Shown piece by piece: positions 13,098-24,469 of a DNA stretch of 64,000 bases. Position 1 is the first letter of the stretch. Each line of letters starts with the position of its first letter. The notes under the pieces were generated by a model that was given only the letters and a program-made list of their open reading frames with translations, had not been told where the DNA came from and made no database searches. Made by a program: the position numbers and the translations under genes. This DNA comes from Viscum album (Eukaryota; Streptophyta; Magnoliopsida; Santalales; Viscaceae). The DNA is taken from NCBI GenBank assembly GCA_963277665.1, contig OY728120.1, positions 940,031,195-940,095,194 of the forward strand. Reading direction: 5' to 3'.

Positions 13098-14874
13098 ATT
13101 GCACTCCTGGGAAATCATCTTACATCCAAATCAAAATCCACACAACAATCAAAAATGAGAAAATATCAATGATTTTATCCAAAATAGAATTTCATCATGT
13201 CTCATTTATGAATAATAATTCTCTCATTTTCATTTCAATCATTACAATTTGTTCAACCTCATAAATCAATCCATGGCCCAATCACAACCTACCTCACATT
13301 GAATATTATGTCACTCTTCACTCAAGAGAAATTGAATCTAGAGTTATACTCATACTTGAAAATCACATGTATCACCATAGGTTTGTGAAAATTATCATTT
13401 CTCCACAGCGTGAAACATGAAAATGAATTTAATCATGAGGGATTTAATTAATGGTTCAAATGATTCTGTGGCTTAGGGTCGGTGGTAAAATGATTGAAAA
13501 ATGTTCCAAGTTAGAAAGAGGAGGTTGAACTTTTAAGTACAATGCATGATTAAATCAAGTGAAAACACAGGAAATTCCTCACTCAATACTTCTTGTAAAT
13601 GTGAAAAACAACCCCACCCATCTTTATGACATGGTACATGAGCCAATAAGTGATGATATCATCTAAGTTCTCCTCTTTTTTTTAAAGCTCCAGAAAGGCA
13701 CAGCTTTATTTTCTTTTTTTTTTCTTTTTTTTTATGGAGGATGAGCTGAAAATTTAATACAATGAATGAATGACAATTCATGCCCTTGATTTTTTTTTGG
13801 GAGGGACATGAGTCATAAAAGAATGTATAATGAGGAATTCAAGCTCATCTCCATTTTTTTCTTCTTTTTTTTAGGAGAAATGGATGAACCAAATAAAGCA
13901 CAATGAAATGATGACACATGCCCAATTATCTTGTAATCCACTGCCCAAAGTATTGACACACACCTCACACCACCCATAAATGATACACGCACACGAAAGG
14001 CCCTTCCCCCACACTCAAACTTGAAATATCCATGCAAAAATACTAAAAGTGCGGGTAGGTATGGAAAAATTGGCTTGTAATGTGGCTTAAACCTATAAGG
14101 AAATTCATGGCATCTAAGGGATTACGAAGGATAAATGTAAAGGTGGGTCTCAGGATAAAATGTGGCTAGCCAATGAGATGCCTCAATCATTTTAAATACA
14201 TTCCATGAAATCCAAAGCTTCAAAAGAGAATATTCACAAATTCTGGTTCTCACACAAAATTCAAGTTTCCCTCAAGAAAGTGTGGGTATTAGGAAGAATA
14301 TGTAAAAGTGGTTTAGAATACCTCACAGGATTGGGAAAAAAATATTTTGAGTCAGTTGTTTCATGGTCATGGATTTCAAAAATCAGTCAAACTCATACAA
14401 ATGATTGATAATCCAATTCAAGAAAATGTTTTCACATCAACAATCATTTAAAATCCATTATTTCAAAAATCATTTCAACTCTTTCAAAATAAATTGTTGT
14501 GTAAAAAGTGATAAGAATATTCACTAAAGCTCAAAAATCCAAAAAAAAAATGAAAAGGACACAAGAAGAATGAAGCAAGTTGACACTCCCCCACACTTAA
14601 ATTTAACTACCCCTTATTTCAACTCAACAAAATATAAATATAATGGTAGAAAATCAAAGGTAAGGAAAGATACAACCTGACATTATTTTAGAGGTGGATG
14701 CCTTGAGTTAAGATCCTAGAAGCAACCACTTTAAAACTACAAGAAAGTAATGAAAATAAATAAGAAAAATAAATAAAAAGAATGAGAAAAGGAAAAGAAA
14801 AGAGATAATGCTTGGTTTAGACCCCCAAGCGGGTGCTAGGTTTTTACTGCCCCTAGTCAGGTAGTTTCAGTAGA
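13098..14874. other. LARD non-coding interior with second polypurine tract
   Basis: No coding capacity that I can support. Contains homopolymer-rich stretches (T/A runs at 13675-13735 and 13845-13875) and, at 14586-14600, a second copy of the polypurine tract sequence (TTAAGTGTGGGGGAG on the minus strand) 1.5 kb inside the element. Confidence 0.7.
14586..14600 (-). other. Second, internal polypurine-tract-like copy
   Basis: Minus strand TTAAGTGTGGGGGAG, the same 15 bases as the terminal tract at 13081-13095, followed by TGTCAAC. It could act as a central plus-strand primer or mark an old recombination junction; the sequence alone cannot decide. Confidence 0.7.
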
Positions 14875-15753
14875 TTATCCCCAATCAGAAGGTGGGTGTG
14901 GTTTCTTTGAGATGAACCACCACATGTGAGTTTTCCCGATGTCCATGATTAAACACTGAAAGTAGAGAACCCCAAATAAGATAAGAATGTTCCCAACCAC
15001 CGAGAAAGAATAAAGAAGAAATTTGAGGTTCGAAGTGGGAGGGAATAAAAGATAAGGATTCTCCATGTTAACTTCAGCGGTGTCCTCCTCCATATGGTAT
15101 ACAAATTTCTGTTGAGGAGGTAGTCGCACCACCACCAGCTTCTTCAGATCTTCTTCCTCGATTACCACCACTTTGGTGGTATCATCATCAAAATCCAAGT
15201 CCTGATCCATTTGTGTTGTATCTGAAATTTCAGGAAAGGAGAAGTTAGAAAACAATTCAGTTTGAATAAAATTAAAACATGACGAATCAATAAAGAAATC
15301 TTCCCTTTCAAGTAATTCAACTTGGTAATTGATCTCTTCAGGCATGAACATTGGAAACTCCATCTCAGCAGGTGCATCTTCTTTTTCATCTTCTCCCATC
15401 AGTGCATCAGTTGGAATGTATAATTCTGGGACCTCCTTGAGCAATGGTTGAGTGCGGGATGATGTGATAAGTTCTTTTAGAAGTTCTTTCTCACCCGCCT
15501 CAGGTTCTTTAACATAAAATTTGATCGGTGAAATCTCTTCTACCACTCGTTCTGGTTCAGGTTCAGGCTCAGGTTCAGGTTGTTCTTGGGATGCGCGTAC
15601 ATATTCTGCAATCAATTCTATTTGGCCCTCCAAGTTTTTCACTTTATCACTAATCCTATGAAACTGCGCATCTAGTTCATTGTAAAAATTTTCTTGCAGT
15701 TGAGATTGATCAGTCCATGCATAATAATCATAATTTGAATACATCATGAACAA
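14875..15753 (-). CDS. LARD-encoded 292-aa hypothetical protein
   Basis: The only intact ORF in the element, starting 108 bases downstream of the primer site on the minus strand. Seen in the protein: an N-terminal region likely to form a coiled coil (about residues 18-52, with spaced L/I/V and charged residues), a short Glu-Pro dipeptide run near residues 58-67, a long acidic middle, and one hydrophobic segment near residues 245-270 that could span or anchor in a membrane, followed by a basic, Trp-rich tail. I recognise no catalytic motif. Its position matches where gag begins in autonomous relatives, but no gag domain or zinc knuckle is visible. Whether it is translated is unknown; the frame being open in a recent insertion does not by itself show selection. 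Confidence 0.6.
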   Translation of the reverse strand: MFMMYSNYDYYAWTDQSQLQENFYNELDAQFHRISDKVKNLEGQIELIAEYVRASQEQPEPEPEPEPERVVEEISPIKFYVKEPEAGEKELLKELITSSRTQPLLKEVPELYIPTDALMGEDEKEDAPAEMEFPMFMPEEINYQVELLEREDFFIDSSCFNFIQTELFSNFSFPEISDTTQMDQDLDFDDDTTKVVVIEEEDLKKLVVVRLPPQQKFVYHMEEDTAEVNMENPYLLFPPTSNLKFLLYSFSVVGNILILFGVLYFQCLIMDIGKTHMWWFISKKPHPPSDWG

Positions 15754-15860
15754 AGAAGATTTTTTTTAATTTTTGAAATTTATGATTTTTTTGTTGTTTT
15801 TTTTAATGAAAGGAAAATTATTTACACAATGTGAATAAAAATAGTGAATTAAAACCACTT

Positions 15861-15881
15861 GGCTCCCCGGCAACGGCGCCA
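15861..15881 (-). other. LARD primer binding site (tRNA-Asp type)
   Basis: Minus strand TGGCGCCGTTGCCGGGGAG, three bases after the 5' LTR. This is the classical Asp-tRNA-complementary primer site of Athila/Tat-like plant elements. Confidence 0.9.
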
Positions 15882-15884
15882 ATT

Positions 15885-17438
15885 TGACGAAGTGTTGTCG
15901 TGCACGCTCTCAAAAATATTTATAGCTAAGTGCAGCACAGGGGCTGACCTAGGTCGTTCTCTTGAGGATCTTTTGTGGTTAATAAATCACTACTTCTATT
16001 CCACCTAATCTAATTCTTTTTTGTTGTTTAATATTTTATGAAATAAATGTAATTTAATAAAATAAATGAAATTCATAAATCATAAGAAACTAAAATTTAA
16101 TTATAAATTACCATGCAATGCTAAACAGAATGTAATTAGGGAAGAAAGGAAGTTCTCCCGAGAGAATATTCAGGGAGCACCTTCATTGGCCAGCTTCAAA
16201 TATTCTTAGTTTACACACTCCATCGTATGTGTGCACACCTTATTCTACACCGGTTATGAATGAAAAGTCTACTTAGCGATCGCCAAGCACACCTTCCATC
16301 CACCTCCTCAATCGAGGGAAAATGGTTGTAGATTAAGAAGTTAATCTTTAGACAACCATAGTGAGGATTACACCCACTATAAATTATCCTTAGAATTAAC
16401 TCAAAGAATATTAAAAACATGGTCTTGGGTTCAAGAACCTGATTACTCCCTCGGGATATTCCTCGGATTAGTTACTCATGATCATGAGTATTATAGTTCA
16501 CGATGGTAAGATGAGAGGAAGAAAAGAGGGTGAATCGGTGGACACAAAAATAAAAACAATGCATGCATTTATTAGAAATCTAAATTACAATTAAAAACTA
16601 AAAATAAAGAAAAGAAATAAAATAAAAAGAAAGGTGGAAGATTTGTGTCCGGCCTCCCTCGGTGGAGATCTCCTCCTTGGTGCCTTGAAAAAATGGATGG
16701 AGAATGGGATGCTTTGAGGAGGAGGTGAGGGCCTCCTTTTATAGGCAGAATTTGTCCCTCAAATGTCGACGCGTTGTAGACCCCTTTAATGACATATTCA
16801 CGCGTTCCACCCTTCATAAATGTTGTTGATATATGTCTTGGCCGTATCCTCTCCAAAGTTCAGGTAATTTGGAAACCGTATGTAGGAGTTATTAATTTTA
16901 CAATCTCGGTTTCTGTTTCTGGATGAAGCATCCAGGAAGGTTCCTCCAAAATAATGTCATTCAATAGCCTCCTTAATGATCTCCAACATCCTCCAAATTT
17001 ATTTTAGAGACGGCCCTATCTGTCCTCGAGGTATCCCAAGTGGAAACACATCATTTGGATATGTGTAGGCCGCGTTTGATGTCCGTTACTTTGGGTGGGT
17101 CCATGCTGTCCGCCCGGAAAAATGCCAATCTTCAATGATTATTTAGACCCTTTAGATGACCGAATCAGCTCCTGGTCCAGAAGACAAAAATTAAGGAAAT
17201 AAAATAAGGATTCTAAAAAAAATTTAATCAGAAAATTTGGAATTTTATTTTTCCTGAAATGACCAAAATACCCCTGACGTAAAATTCTGTCAAAAATCCA
17301 GAATTAGTCGTTTTTCACATTTGGGTTCAAAATAGCACTAAAACCTAAAAACATGATAATTACCCATTCAATAACACTTTTGTGGGATTATAAACAATGT
17401 TTTACAGTATAAAATATATGAAAATGTGAGCTTCATCA
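15885..17438 (-). repeat. LARD 5' LTR (1554 bp)
   Basis: Near-identical partner of 11527-13080. It would carry the promoter for the whole element. Confidence 0.94.
16737..16743 (-). promoter_or_regulatory. LARD 5' LTR TATA box
   Basis: TATAAAA on the minus strand followed by a GGAGGCC-rich stretch, conserved in the other LTR at 12379-12385. Position about 700 bases from the LTR start fits a U3 promoter. Confidence 0.6.
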
Positions 17439-17443
17439 ATAAG
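17439..17443. other. target-site duplication, right (ATAAG)
   Basis: Matches 11522-11526 exactly. Confidence 0.93.
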
Positions 17444-17740
17444 ACAAGATTAATATAAGTAAAAAATCACGAGCCATGTGAAAAAAAATCCATGAAAAAG
17501 GATTCATTAATACTCATAACAAGAATTGAGAAACAATGTAGGTATCTTGGAAAATTAGACATTCATCCTGGAATTACCAAATTAGAAAATTCGTATATCT
17601 TTTTAGAAAATCCTATTATTAGTAAAATATGATGTCTCTTAGGAGTAACATAACATTATAATAACTTAAGATTATCTTCAATCCATTTTACTCAATCCCA
17701 CTACCTAATACATTGGAGGTCTATAATGGACCCACCCATC
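17444..17740. other. spacer, part of old direct repeat copy 1
   Basis: No gene. CTACCTAATACATTGGAGGT near 17701-17720 matches TTACCTAATTCATTGGAGGT near 32695, placing this piece between the LARD and CACTA insertions in copy 1 of the old ~5-kb repeat. Confidence 0.55.
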
Positions 17741-17752
17741 CTTGGTTTATAA
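17741..17752. repeat. 12-bp direct repeat, left of CACTA
   Basis: CTTGGTTTATAA, identical to 27299-27310. It overlaps the decayed left terminus, so it may be a target duplication, a chance match, or a rearrangement footprint. Confidence 0.6.
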
Positions 17753-17769
17753 TACAAAACCCACCTATA

Positions 17770-18085
17770 ACAGCATTGTCATTTATCAGGGCTTCAAAAA
17801 TTCACTGATAAATTCCATCTTTATCAGTGCTAAAATAAGCACTGATAAAGGTATCCCTTTATCTTCACTAAAAAAGCGCTATTAAAATTCACCCTTTATT
17901 CGTGTTTTTTAGCAATGATAAAGAGATAACCTTTATCAGTGCTTTATTTTAGCGTTGATAAAGGAAACCGGTATCAGCGCTTTATTTATGGAACTGATAA
18001 AAAGTAACCTTTATCAACACTTCTTTAACACTAATAAAAGTTTCCAATAATCATAACTTTTTTAGCACTGATAAAGATCCGGAAT
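17770..18085. repeat. CACTA 5' subterminal repeat region
   Basis: More than ten TTTATCAGTGC / GCACTGATAAA words in both orientations, forming small inverted repeats such as 17811-17846. In En/Spm these are binding sites for the element DNA-binding protein (known for the family). Confidence 0.8.
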
Positions 18086-19255
18086 AAAATGAAAAATTAA
18101 ACAAATAAATATAAAATGAGTAAATTATGAAAAATATGAAACATCTTATTGATTAAATAATTATTGATAAAAATGAATAAATTTCATATACATATATATA
18201 AACTATAAATATTAATAAATAGTATAGATTAAATATATATATATATATATATATATATTAAATAAATAAGTATAATATATATAAAATGTTAATTAAATAC
18301 ATATTAATGTCTTATTCATTTTTAATGTTGTTTGATTTTCAATTTAACCCATATTAAACATCGTGTGTTATATTTATTTTACACACACACTAACAGATAT
18401 ATATATATATATGTGCGTGTGTGTGTGTGTGTGTTAATGAATTAGTATACAAAAATACACACAAAAATATATTATGCAATATATAGAAACACATACACCT
18501 AATATTTATATAATTTATTCAAATTTTAGTTTATTTTTGAATGTAATTATAACATGATACATTTAATATATAATATGTTTTTAATCAGTCGATTTTTATT
18601 AATTTTTTTTAATATAATACAGTTAGGGTATACAATTTTAATATTTTTAATTTTTAATTTTATTTTTGAATTTGATAATTTTATTATATATATATATATA
18701 TATACTTTGTTTTAGAATTATCAATGTATATTCATCCACTTCAATATATATGTATATATATATATCCATATTTTTTAATAACTTATATTTAATTAATAAA
18801 ACTTTTCCAGTTTTTCAATATTTTTAAAGTGTACTCATTTTGAATTATTCAATTACACTAATTTTTAAAATGCATGTATTTAAGATTATATATCCATTAA
18901 TATTGTTAAAACTATATTTGTAAATAAAAATTTAGAAATAAATATATATATAAATGTATATTTACTATATTAATTAATATTATAAATAAATAAATATTAT
19001 AAATAAATAATATTTATAAATAAATAATATTTATAAATAAATATTTATTATAAATAAATAATTAGTATAAATAAATAACTATTATAAATAAATAATTATT
19101 ATAAATAAATAATTATTATAAATAAATAATTATTTTAAATATATAATTATTATTTTTAAGTAAGTATTTATATAGTAATAAATAAATAATTATATATATT
19201 TAAATAAGTATAAAATTATAATAAATTTATTTAAATAATTTTAATTACATCCCCT
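18086..19255. repeat. Simple-sequence AT block inside CACTA
   Basis: Non-coding. Contains (AT)n at about 18229-18260, (AT)n followed by (GT)n at about 18395-18434, and an 18-bp minisatellite of the TATAAATAAATAATTATT type at about 18975-19145. It separates two blocks of subterminal repeats. Confidence 0.75.
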
Positions 19256-19259
19256 TTAA

Positions 19260-19460
19260 CAGCAATTTTGTAGCGATGATAAAGATCATCCTTTATTAGT
19301 GCTTTGTTATTAGTGTTAAAAGACATATTTATCAGTGCTAAAATGTTAGCACTGATAAATACGTCTTTTATCAGTGCCTTTTTAACACTAATAAATTCTA
19401 TTTTTATCTGTGCTTATAAATTCAGTGCGGATTAAAGGGATCTTTATCAGTACTTTTCTA
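19260..19460. repeat. Second, inner block of CACTA subterminal repeats
   Basis: Again TTTATCAGTGC / GCACTGATAAA words in both orientations, including the inverted pair at 19336-19362. The 1.2-kb simple-sequence block probably expanded inside an originally continuous subterminal region (inference). Confidence 0.75.
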
Positions 19461-21375
19461 AGAATGATTTTAAAAGGGTCCCAAATCTATTTTAAAAAAT
19501 CCTAACCATGACTTAGTCCCTTCGGATTATGAAGCTCTCTTGGAACACATCTGCTGCTGGTGCAACTCTTCTATGTTCCCTCAGATTAATCAGGAATAGA
19601 ATCCAATGTAAGAAATTTAATACTCTTCCTCTATCATTGTTTGATGTTTTGGCTTCCACATTTTGTGTTTTTGCACTATTCTTAAACATGAATAACCCTA
19701 CATCTCTTCTCATTATTACTAAAAGACAATGAGTGTGGTTCTACTTCTTCTTCTCCTTTTATATGTATTAGAGTGTCCAGCCCATTTGTCCCTAGAGACA
19801 CACATATATGGTTTACTCTACTCTTGACATATACAACTAGATATCTCATCCCCCTTAATTTTATCCTCATTTGAATAATATTGGGTTCCTAAATCTAGGT
19901 AGTTTCACAAATTTAATTCCTATTATATACTAGATTATAGATTCGAATGGTTTAATTATGGGGGTTTTTAATGATTAAGGGGTACCAAGTTTTGGTCCTC
20001 ATTTATGAGTGATGAACATATAGGGACCAAGATAAGTGTAAAAATCATTAAAACATGTTTTTTAGATTTTTTTTATTCATGTAAATTGTTAAAGTGTGAA
20101 ATGGGTTCTTTAGATTTATTATTTTGATGAATAATATTTTATTGAATTCAAAAAATATTGAATTAATCAGTCACACTCCAAAAATTATTTTTGTGATGCA
20201 TATTGTGAGAGTTTTTTTAATTTATTCATGATTATTATTAAACTTTAACTAGTCATGGAATATGATTAAATTTTCATTATATAATATGATTGAGTTTCAG
20301 GGATACCTCTCCCCAATATTATATTTTACAACTGATATCATTATCAGTTGTAAAGTAGGATTTTTTTCGAGGTAATTGTAGATCTACTTCAAGATATGTG
20401 GTATAATTTTCATTGATGAGAAGTATATATGGTTCCTCTGTAAGATTTTAAGGTAATATATCATAGTAATAAATTTAGGATTACATTGAATATATTCTTT
20501 TCATTTATAAGAGTAAAAAAAATTCTAGATCAATATTGAGAATAAGTTTAAAAATTCACCATTTAAAGGGATGAATGTTATTGGAGGGATCTTATGGTGG
20601 ATTAAAAAAATATCCAAAATTGGAGGGTGAGGAATCCTTGAGTATACAAAAGTGATATCCAATATATGTGGGGAGAGATTCATTTCTATAAGACCATTGG
20701 AGTGGAGTTATTATAATTCCTCTTCAATTGAGGATAAAATTTGAGTGATTCCATTATTTTAGGTTCATAAGACACTTTAATCCTTAGATTCTTGATTGTA
20801 TTCCATTTCTTGATGATGGATTAGAATCCCTATTTAAAACTAGATTTCCTCCCATTATTGTTGTTCCAAAGTTCATTTATGACATACCTCCCGAACAGTG
20901 ATGGCAAAAATAATAGTTTGAAAGAGGGAATGAGTAGCCTCAAATACATCATCAGGAGGTGGAACACAATCAAGAATATAAGGACAGATTAAATAAATAT
21001 AGTGAAAGTTAGTTTTAATATAGTATTAAAGTATTATATCTCTAATAAAGATAGTAAATTTTTTTAGGCAAGATGGATGAAATTGTGGACTTTTATGCAT
21101 GGAGTGTATTGCATTGTAGTTATTAAAGAGGAATTTAATGTTTGACTACTCATGCAGACAATGTATTCGAAAAAAGATGATTTTTCCAATCCCGAGAAAG
21201 AAAAAACTATTTATGATGAAACTATAGAATTATTAGGGGATCAAAAACATGTTGATGAAAAAAAATAAAAAAAATAATGACACAACATCACAGTTTTGAA
21301 TAAAATTATCAAGGAAAGAAAACAGGGTATAAAATTTGAGATTTTTTGGAAATAAAGCGACCAACCTATTAACCC
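19461..21375. other. CACTA interior with no recognised gene
   Basis: AT-rich, only short shadow frames on both strands (for example 19513-19870). This is where a transposase might be expected in an autonomous element, but I cannot read one. Confidence 0.5.
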
Positions 21376-21379
21376 CAAC

Positions 21380-23990
21380 AAGTCAACATTAATGAGTTAT
21401 CTTGGGGTCACAATTAGGATTAATGTGAGAATTTATATTTAATCATGGTGCTATATCCAACCTGTAATAAAGCCCCACCCACCAATTTGTTATGAACACA
21501 TTACAAAGTAGAAAACATGGAATGGTTACAGTAATAATCGCAATGATAAATCATTTTAGGTGAATTGCGGTCAACAATATATTATTTTAAATTATTTATT
21601 TTATAAAACTAGATTCAAAAATGTTAATTTATGAAACAAAAAAAGAGTGCTGAAAATAAAGAGCATGCATCAAAACCAGCATACCCCTATTGTAAAGGAA
21701 TGATGGGGTATGCTTCATTAGAGAGGAAATTGGTATGTATTTAAAATCAACAATAAAAGTTTAATTATGTTATATAAAAAAATATGTTCCTTTTTTTATA
21801 TGAAGACTAATGAATCAAAATTTGATGCCACTTCCATTGCACATCATGTGCTATGGAAGGAGGCTCGTGTAAATAAGGATGGTATATTAGTTGATAAAAC
21901 ACAAAATTAGTATGGGAAGCATGTGTAAGTATGAAATAATTTTAATTATTTATGATTTATATAATATTAAATAAATAAATATGTTAATATTTTCTTATAT
22001 GGTTTAGAAACAAGAATCGGCAACGACCGTACCAGAAGAAAAGTGACTTTCAGTAGCTTTGAAGCGGCATGAACAATATGGCCGCATTAGAGGATTGGGT
22101 TTTATAGCCTCTCCTTGAATATATTTTGAGAAGATAAAACCACATGAAGATACATATAATATAATGAGATGAATGCAGACACAAATAGACTAACTTCAAG
22201 ATATTATTTTTAGGTATGGTTTGGAAGACCAATGTATAAGAAAAATCAAAGAGAATTGGTGGTGGAGAAAAGATCCAAACATGATCCAAATGATCCCACT
22301 AGCTTTGAGGCTTGTCATTCCCCCCAAACCTTACCCAGGGTAATAAATTTTTTCAATACTCTTTCTCTTAAATGTGAACCAAACAAGTTTTGATAACTTT
22401 ATATTACTAAAATTCTATAGGGTGTAGTGGTATATGATTTTTATCTATCAACTCCAACGTACCGCCGTGTTGCAAGGGGTACAATGTATAATATCCTGGG
22501 ATACCAACTACACAATCAAACCCTCCCAAAAGATTACATGAGAGTGGGGATTCAGGTATATTATGAGCCATGTGCTATGTTTCCTGTTCCACTTGATGAT
22601 CCATATATTACAATGGTCCAAGATTCTATTGGAGCTTTCATAGCATGGCTGTCTAATATTATAAATATACATGTGGTACATCATTTAAAAAAATCATATG
22701 AAAAACATGTAACAATTGATGATAAATGGTCTAAAGTTAGGTATGATATTACAGATGGATAAAGCAGTAGAGAAACGAAAGGCCAAATCAAGAAAAACTA
22801 CTGAATTAGCCAAGAAAGAAAAATGAAATTACGATCGTACCTTCTCTCCTCCATTTTTAGAGCAACATTTTTTAACATTAAAACTTCATGTTGAGACAAA
22901 ATTTATATATACAACTATTTATTACATTCACTATGAATAATAAATATTTGGAGTTTATATTATAGATGTAATTGGTCTCAAGACTGTAAATGAGATTATC
23001 AAGTATGAATGGATGGGAGTCTCAGTTGTGAATACACACATAAGGTACATTTTCATAATACATCTATCCAAATAGTGAGCTAAATATGTTTATTAAAGTT
23101 ATAAACTATTCATATTTTGTACAGGAATTTATATTACAACTATAAAAATGGAATATCGCATGAAGCACAATTTGGATTCATTAATCCAAGTATTATTTCT
23201 ATAGAATAAATTACACTGGATAAGAAAGAAATAGATAATAAAAGAGAAGAGTTACTACACGAGATTAATAAAAAAGTACCAGATGACATAATCTTTTTGA
23301 TGCTTGCAATGCAATATTACAACTCTATGATCAAATCAAATCAAATATATTTTTAATTTTTTCATTACATAATTTTTAATGTTTTTTAAGGAAGTACTGG
23401 ATGATAATAGTAGTCAACATAGACACCCAAACTATTTTTTTTTTGGATTCAATACATGGAATTATATCCAACTGACCACACATGATGTCAATTGTGAATA
23501 TATAATACACTACAATCAATATTGTATGGATAAAATTCGAATTATATGTTCAGTCTATGTTTTAATGAGAATTTTTTTATGATAGGGAAATATTTAAATA
23601 TTGGATAAATCCTGGAATGAGGATGGAATCTGAAAAGATAAAGCCTGTGGATTACTAAAAATGGAATAAAATTAAGTTATATATAGAAATATTTAATTAT
23701 CCAAACATTTTAAAAAAATTACTTATTTTGGTCAATGTTTTTAAAGTGTCCAAAACAAGATAATGAAATTTATTATGGATATTATGTTTGAAATTTTATG
23801 AGAGAAATAATACATCCTAAAAAACCAGTATACTCTTATAGGTAATATCTGAAGGTAATTAAAATTTCTTTAAATGTATTTCATAATCATTTGTTTGTTT
23901 ATATTTTCTCAGTACTATCAAGATTTCCAAAAAAAAGTTATTCAAGAGAAGAAATAAATTTGTTTAGAGATGAGCAGGTAGTTTAATTTT
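21380..23990 (+). pseudogene. CACTA Ulp1-type cysteine protease-like gene, decayed
   Basis: Pieces in consecutive order on the plus strand, in changing frames, match the plant CACTA protein that ends in an Ulp1/C48 domain: TLMSYLGVTIRINVRI (near 21390-21440), HHVLWKEARVNKDGI (near 21840-21890), SVALKRHEQYGRIRGLGF (22050-22105), a 111-aa open piece at 22427-22762 containing VARGTMYNILG, LPKDYMRVGIQVYYEPCA and ITMVQDSIGAFIAW (resembling the DUF8039-type region), then EWMGVSVVNTHIR and NPSIISIE, and finally CPKQDNEIYYGYYV near 23750-23788 and FMREIIHP. The catalytic Cys of the usual ECGYY motif is Tyr (TAT, 23774-23776), and a TGA follows at 23789. Introns may explain some frame changes. Function in the family is uncertain (SUMO-type protease capture); this copy is inactive. 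Confidence 0.72.
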
Positions 23991-24179
23991 TGTTAGAGTG
24001 TATGGAAACAAAAAATTTAGGTGATTAAATTCTATTTTTGTGATCTAGTATGAGTTATGACCATCAAAAAGTATTTTGGCTATGAAGAATTAGTGTCATA
24101 ATGTTTATATATTATTCTTAATCTCTTTATCTAGAAGGATATTAATGGAGGTAATCAATTTGTTTAGACGTGTATAACT

Positions 24180-24400
24180 TAAAAAAATAAAATTGTTGGG
24201 AAAACATAAAGTCATAGGTTGAGGTGGATGTGAAGGTAGAGGCGGAGGGGGGGGGGGGCAGTAGAGTCAAATTCAGTGTGAGAGACAAACGTGGAGGAGG
24301 TGGAAGAGGTGAAGACCAAGGTGAACATTGAGGCAGAGGAGGATATGAAGCATCGACTTGAAAATAATAAAATTGTTGGTCAATGAAGTGGAATAAGGAT
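24180..24400. repeat. Purine-rich low-complexity tract
   Basis: GAGGTGGA/GGTGAAG-type repeats with a run of about 13 G near 24247-24259. The proline-rich frame on the minus strand is a shadow of this composition. Confidence 0.6.
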
Positions 24401-24469
24401 TTTACCATGATTATGTTTGAGAACCATTATTTAAAAGTGCACACAACACCTTTCACTTAAGATAAGATC

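Larger units (their letters stand above)
11527..17438 (-). mobile_element. Young non-autonomous LTR retrotransposon (LARD-like)
   Basis: Complete 5912-bp element on the minus strand with perfect ATAAG target duplications. Both LTRs are exactly 1554 bp and I count only about two dozen differences between them by eye, so insertion was recent compared with E1 and E2. The right LTR (5' LTR) is followed by an Asp-tRNA-type primer site; the left LTR is preceded by the polypurine tract GTGTGGGGGAG. That primer and tract combination is characteristic of Athila/Tat-type gypsy elements (known). The interior (2.8 kb) has a single 292-aa ORF and no gag, protease, RT or integrase, so mobility must have been supplied in trans by an autonomous relative (inference). 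Confidence 0.93.

Noticed and set aside
14205..14408. 67-aa plus-strand frame in the LARD as a gene
   Set aside because: Antisense to the element, no recognisable motif and of a length expected by chance.
19513..19870. Small gene in the CACTA interior
   Set aside because: Overlapping 62-67 aa frames on both strands, no motif, no matching neighbours.
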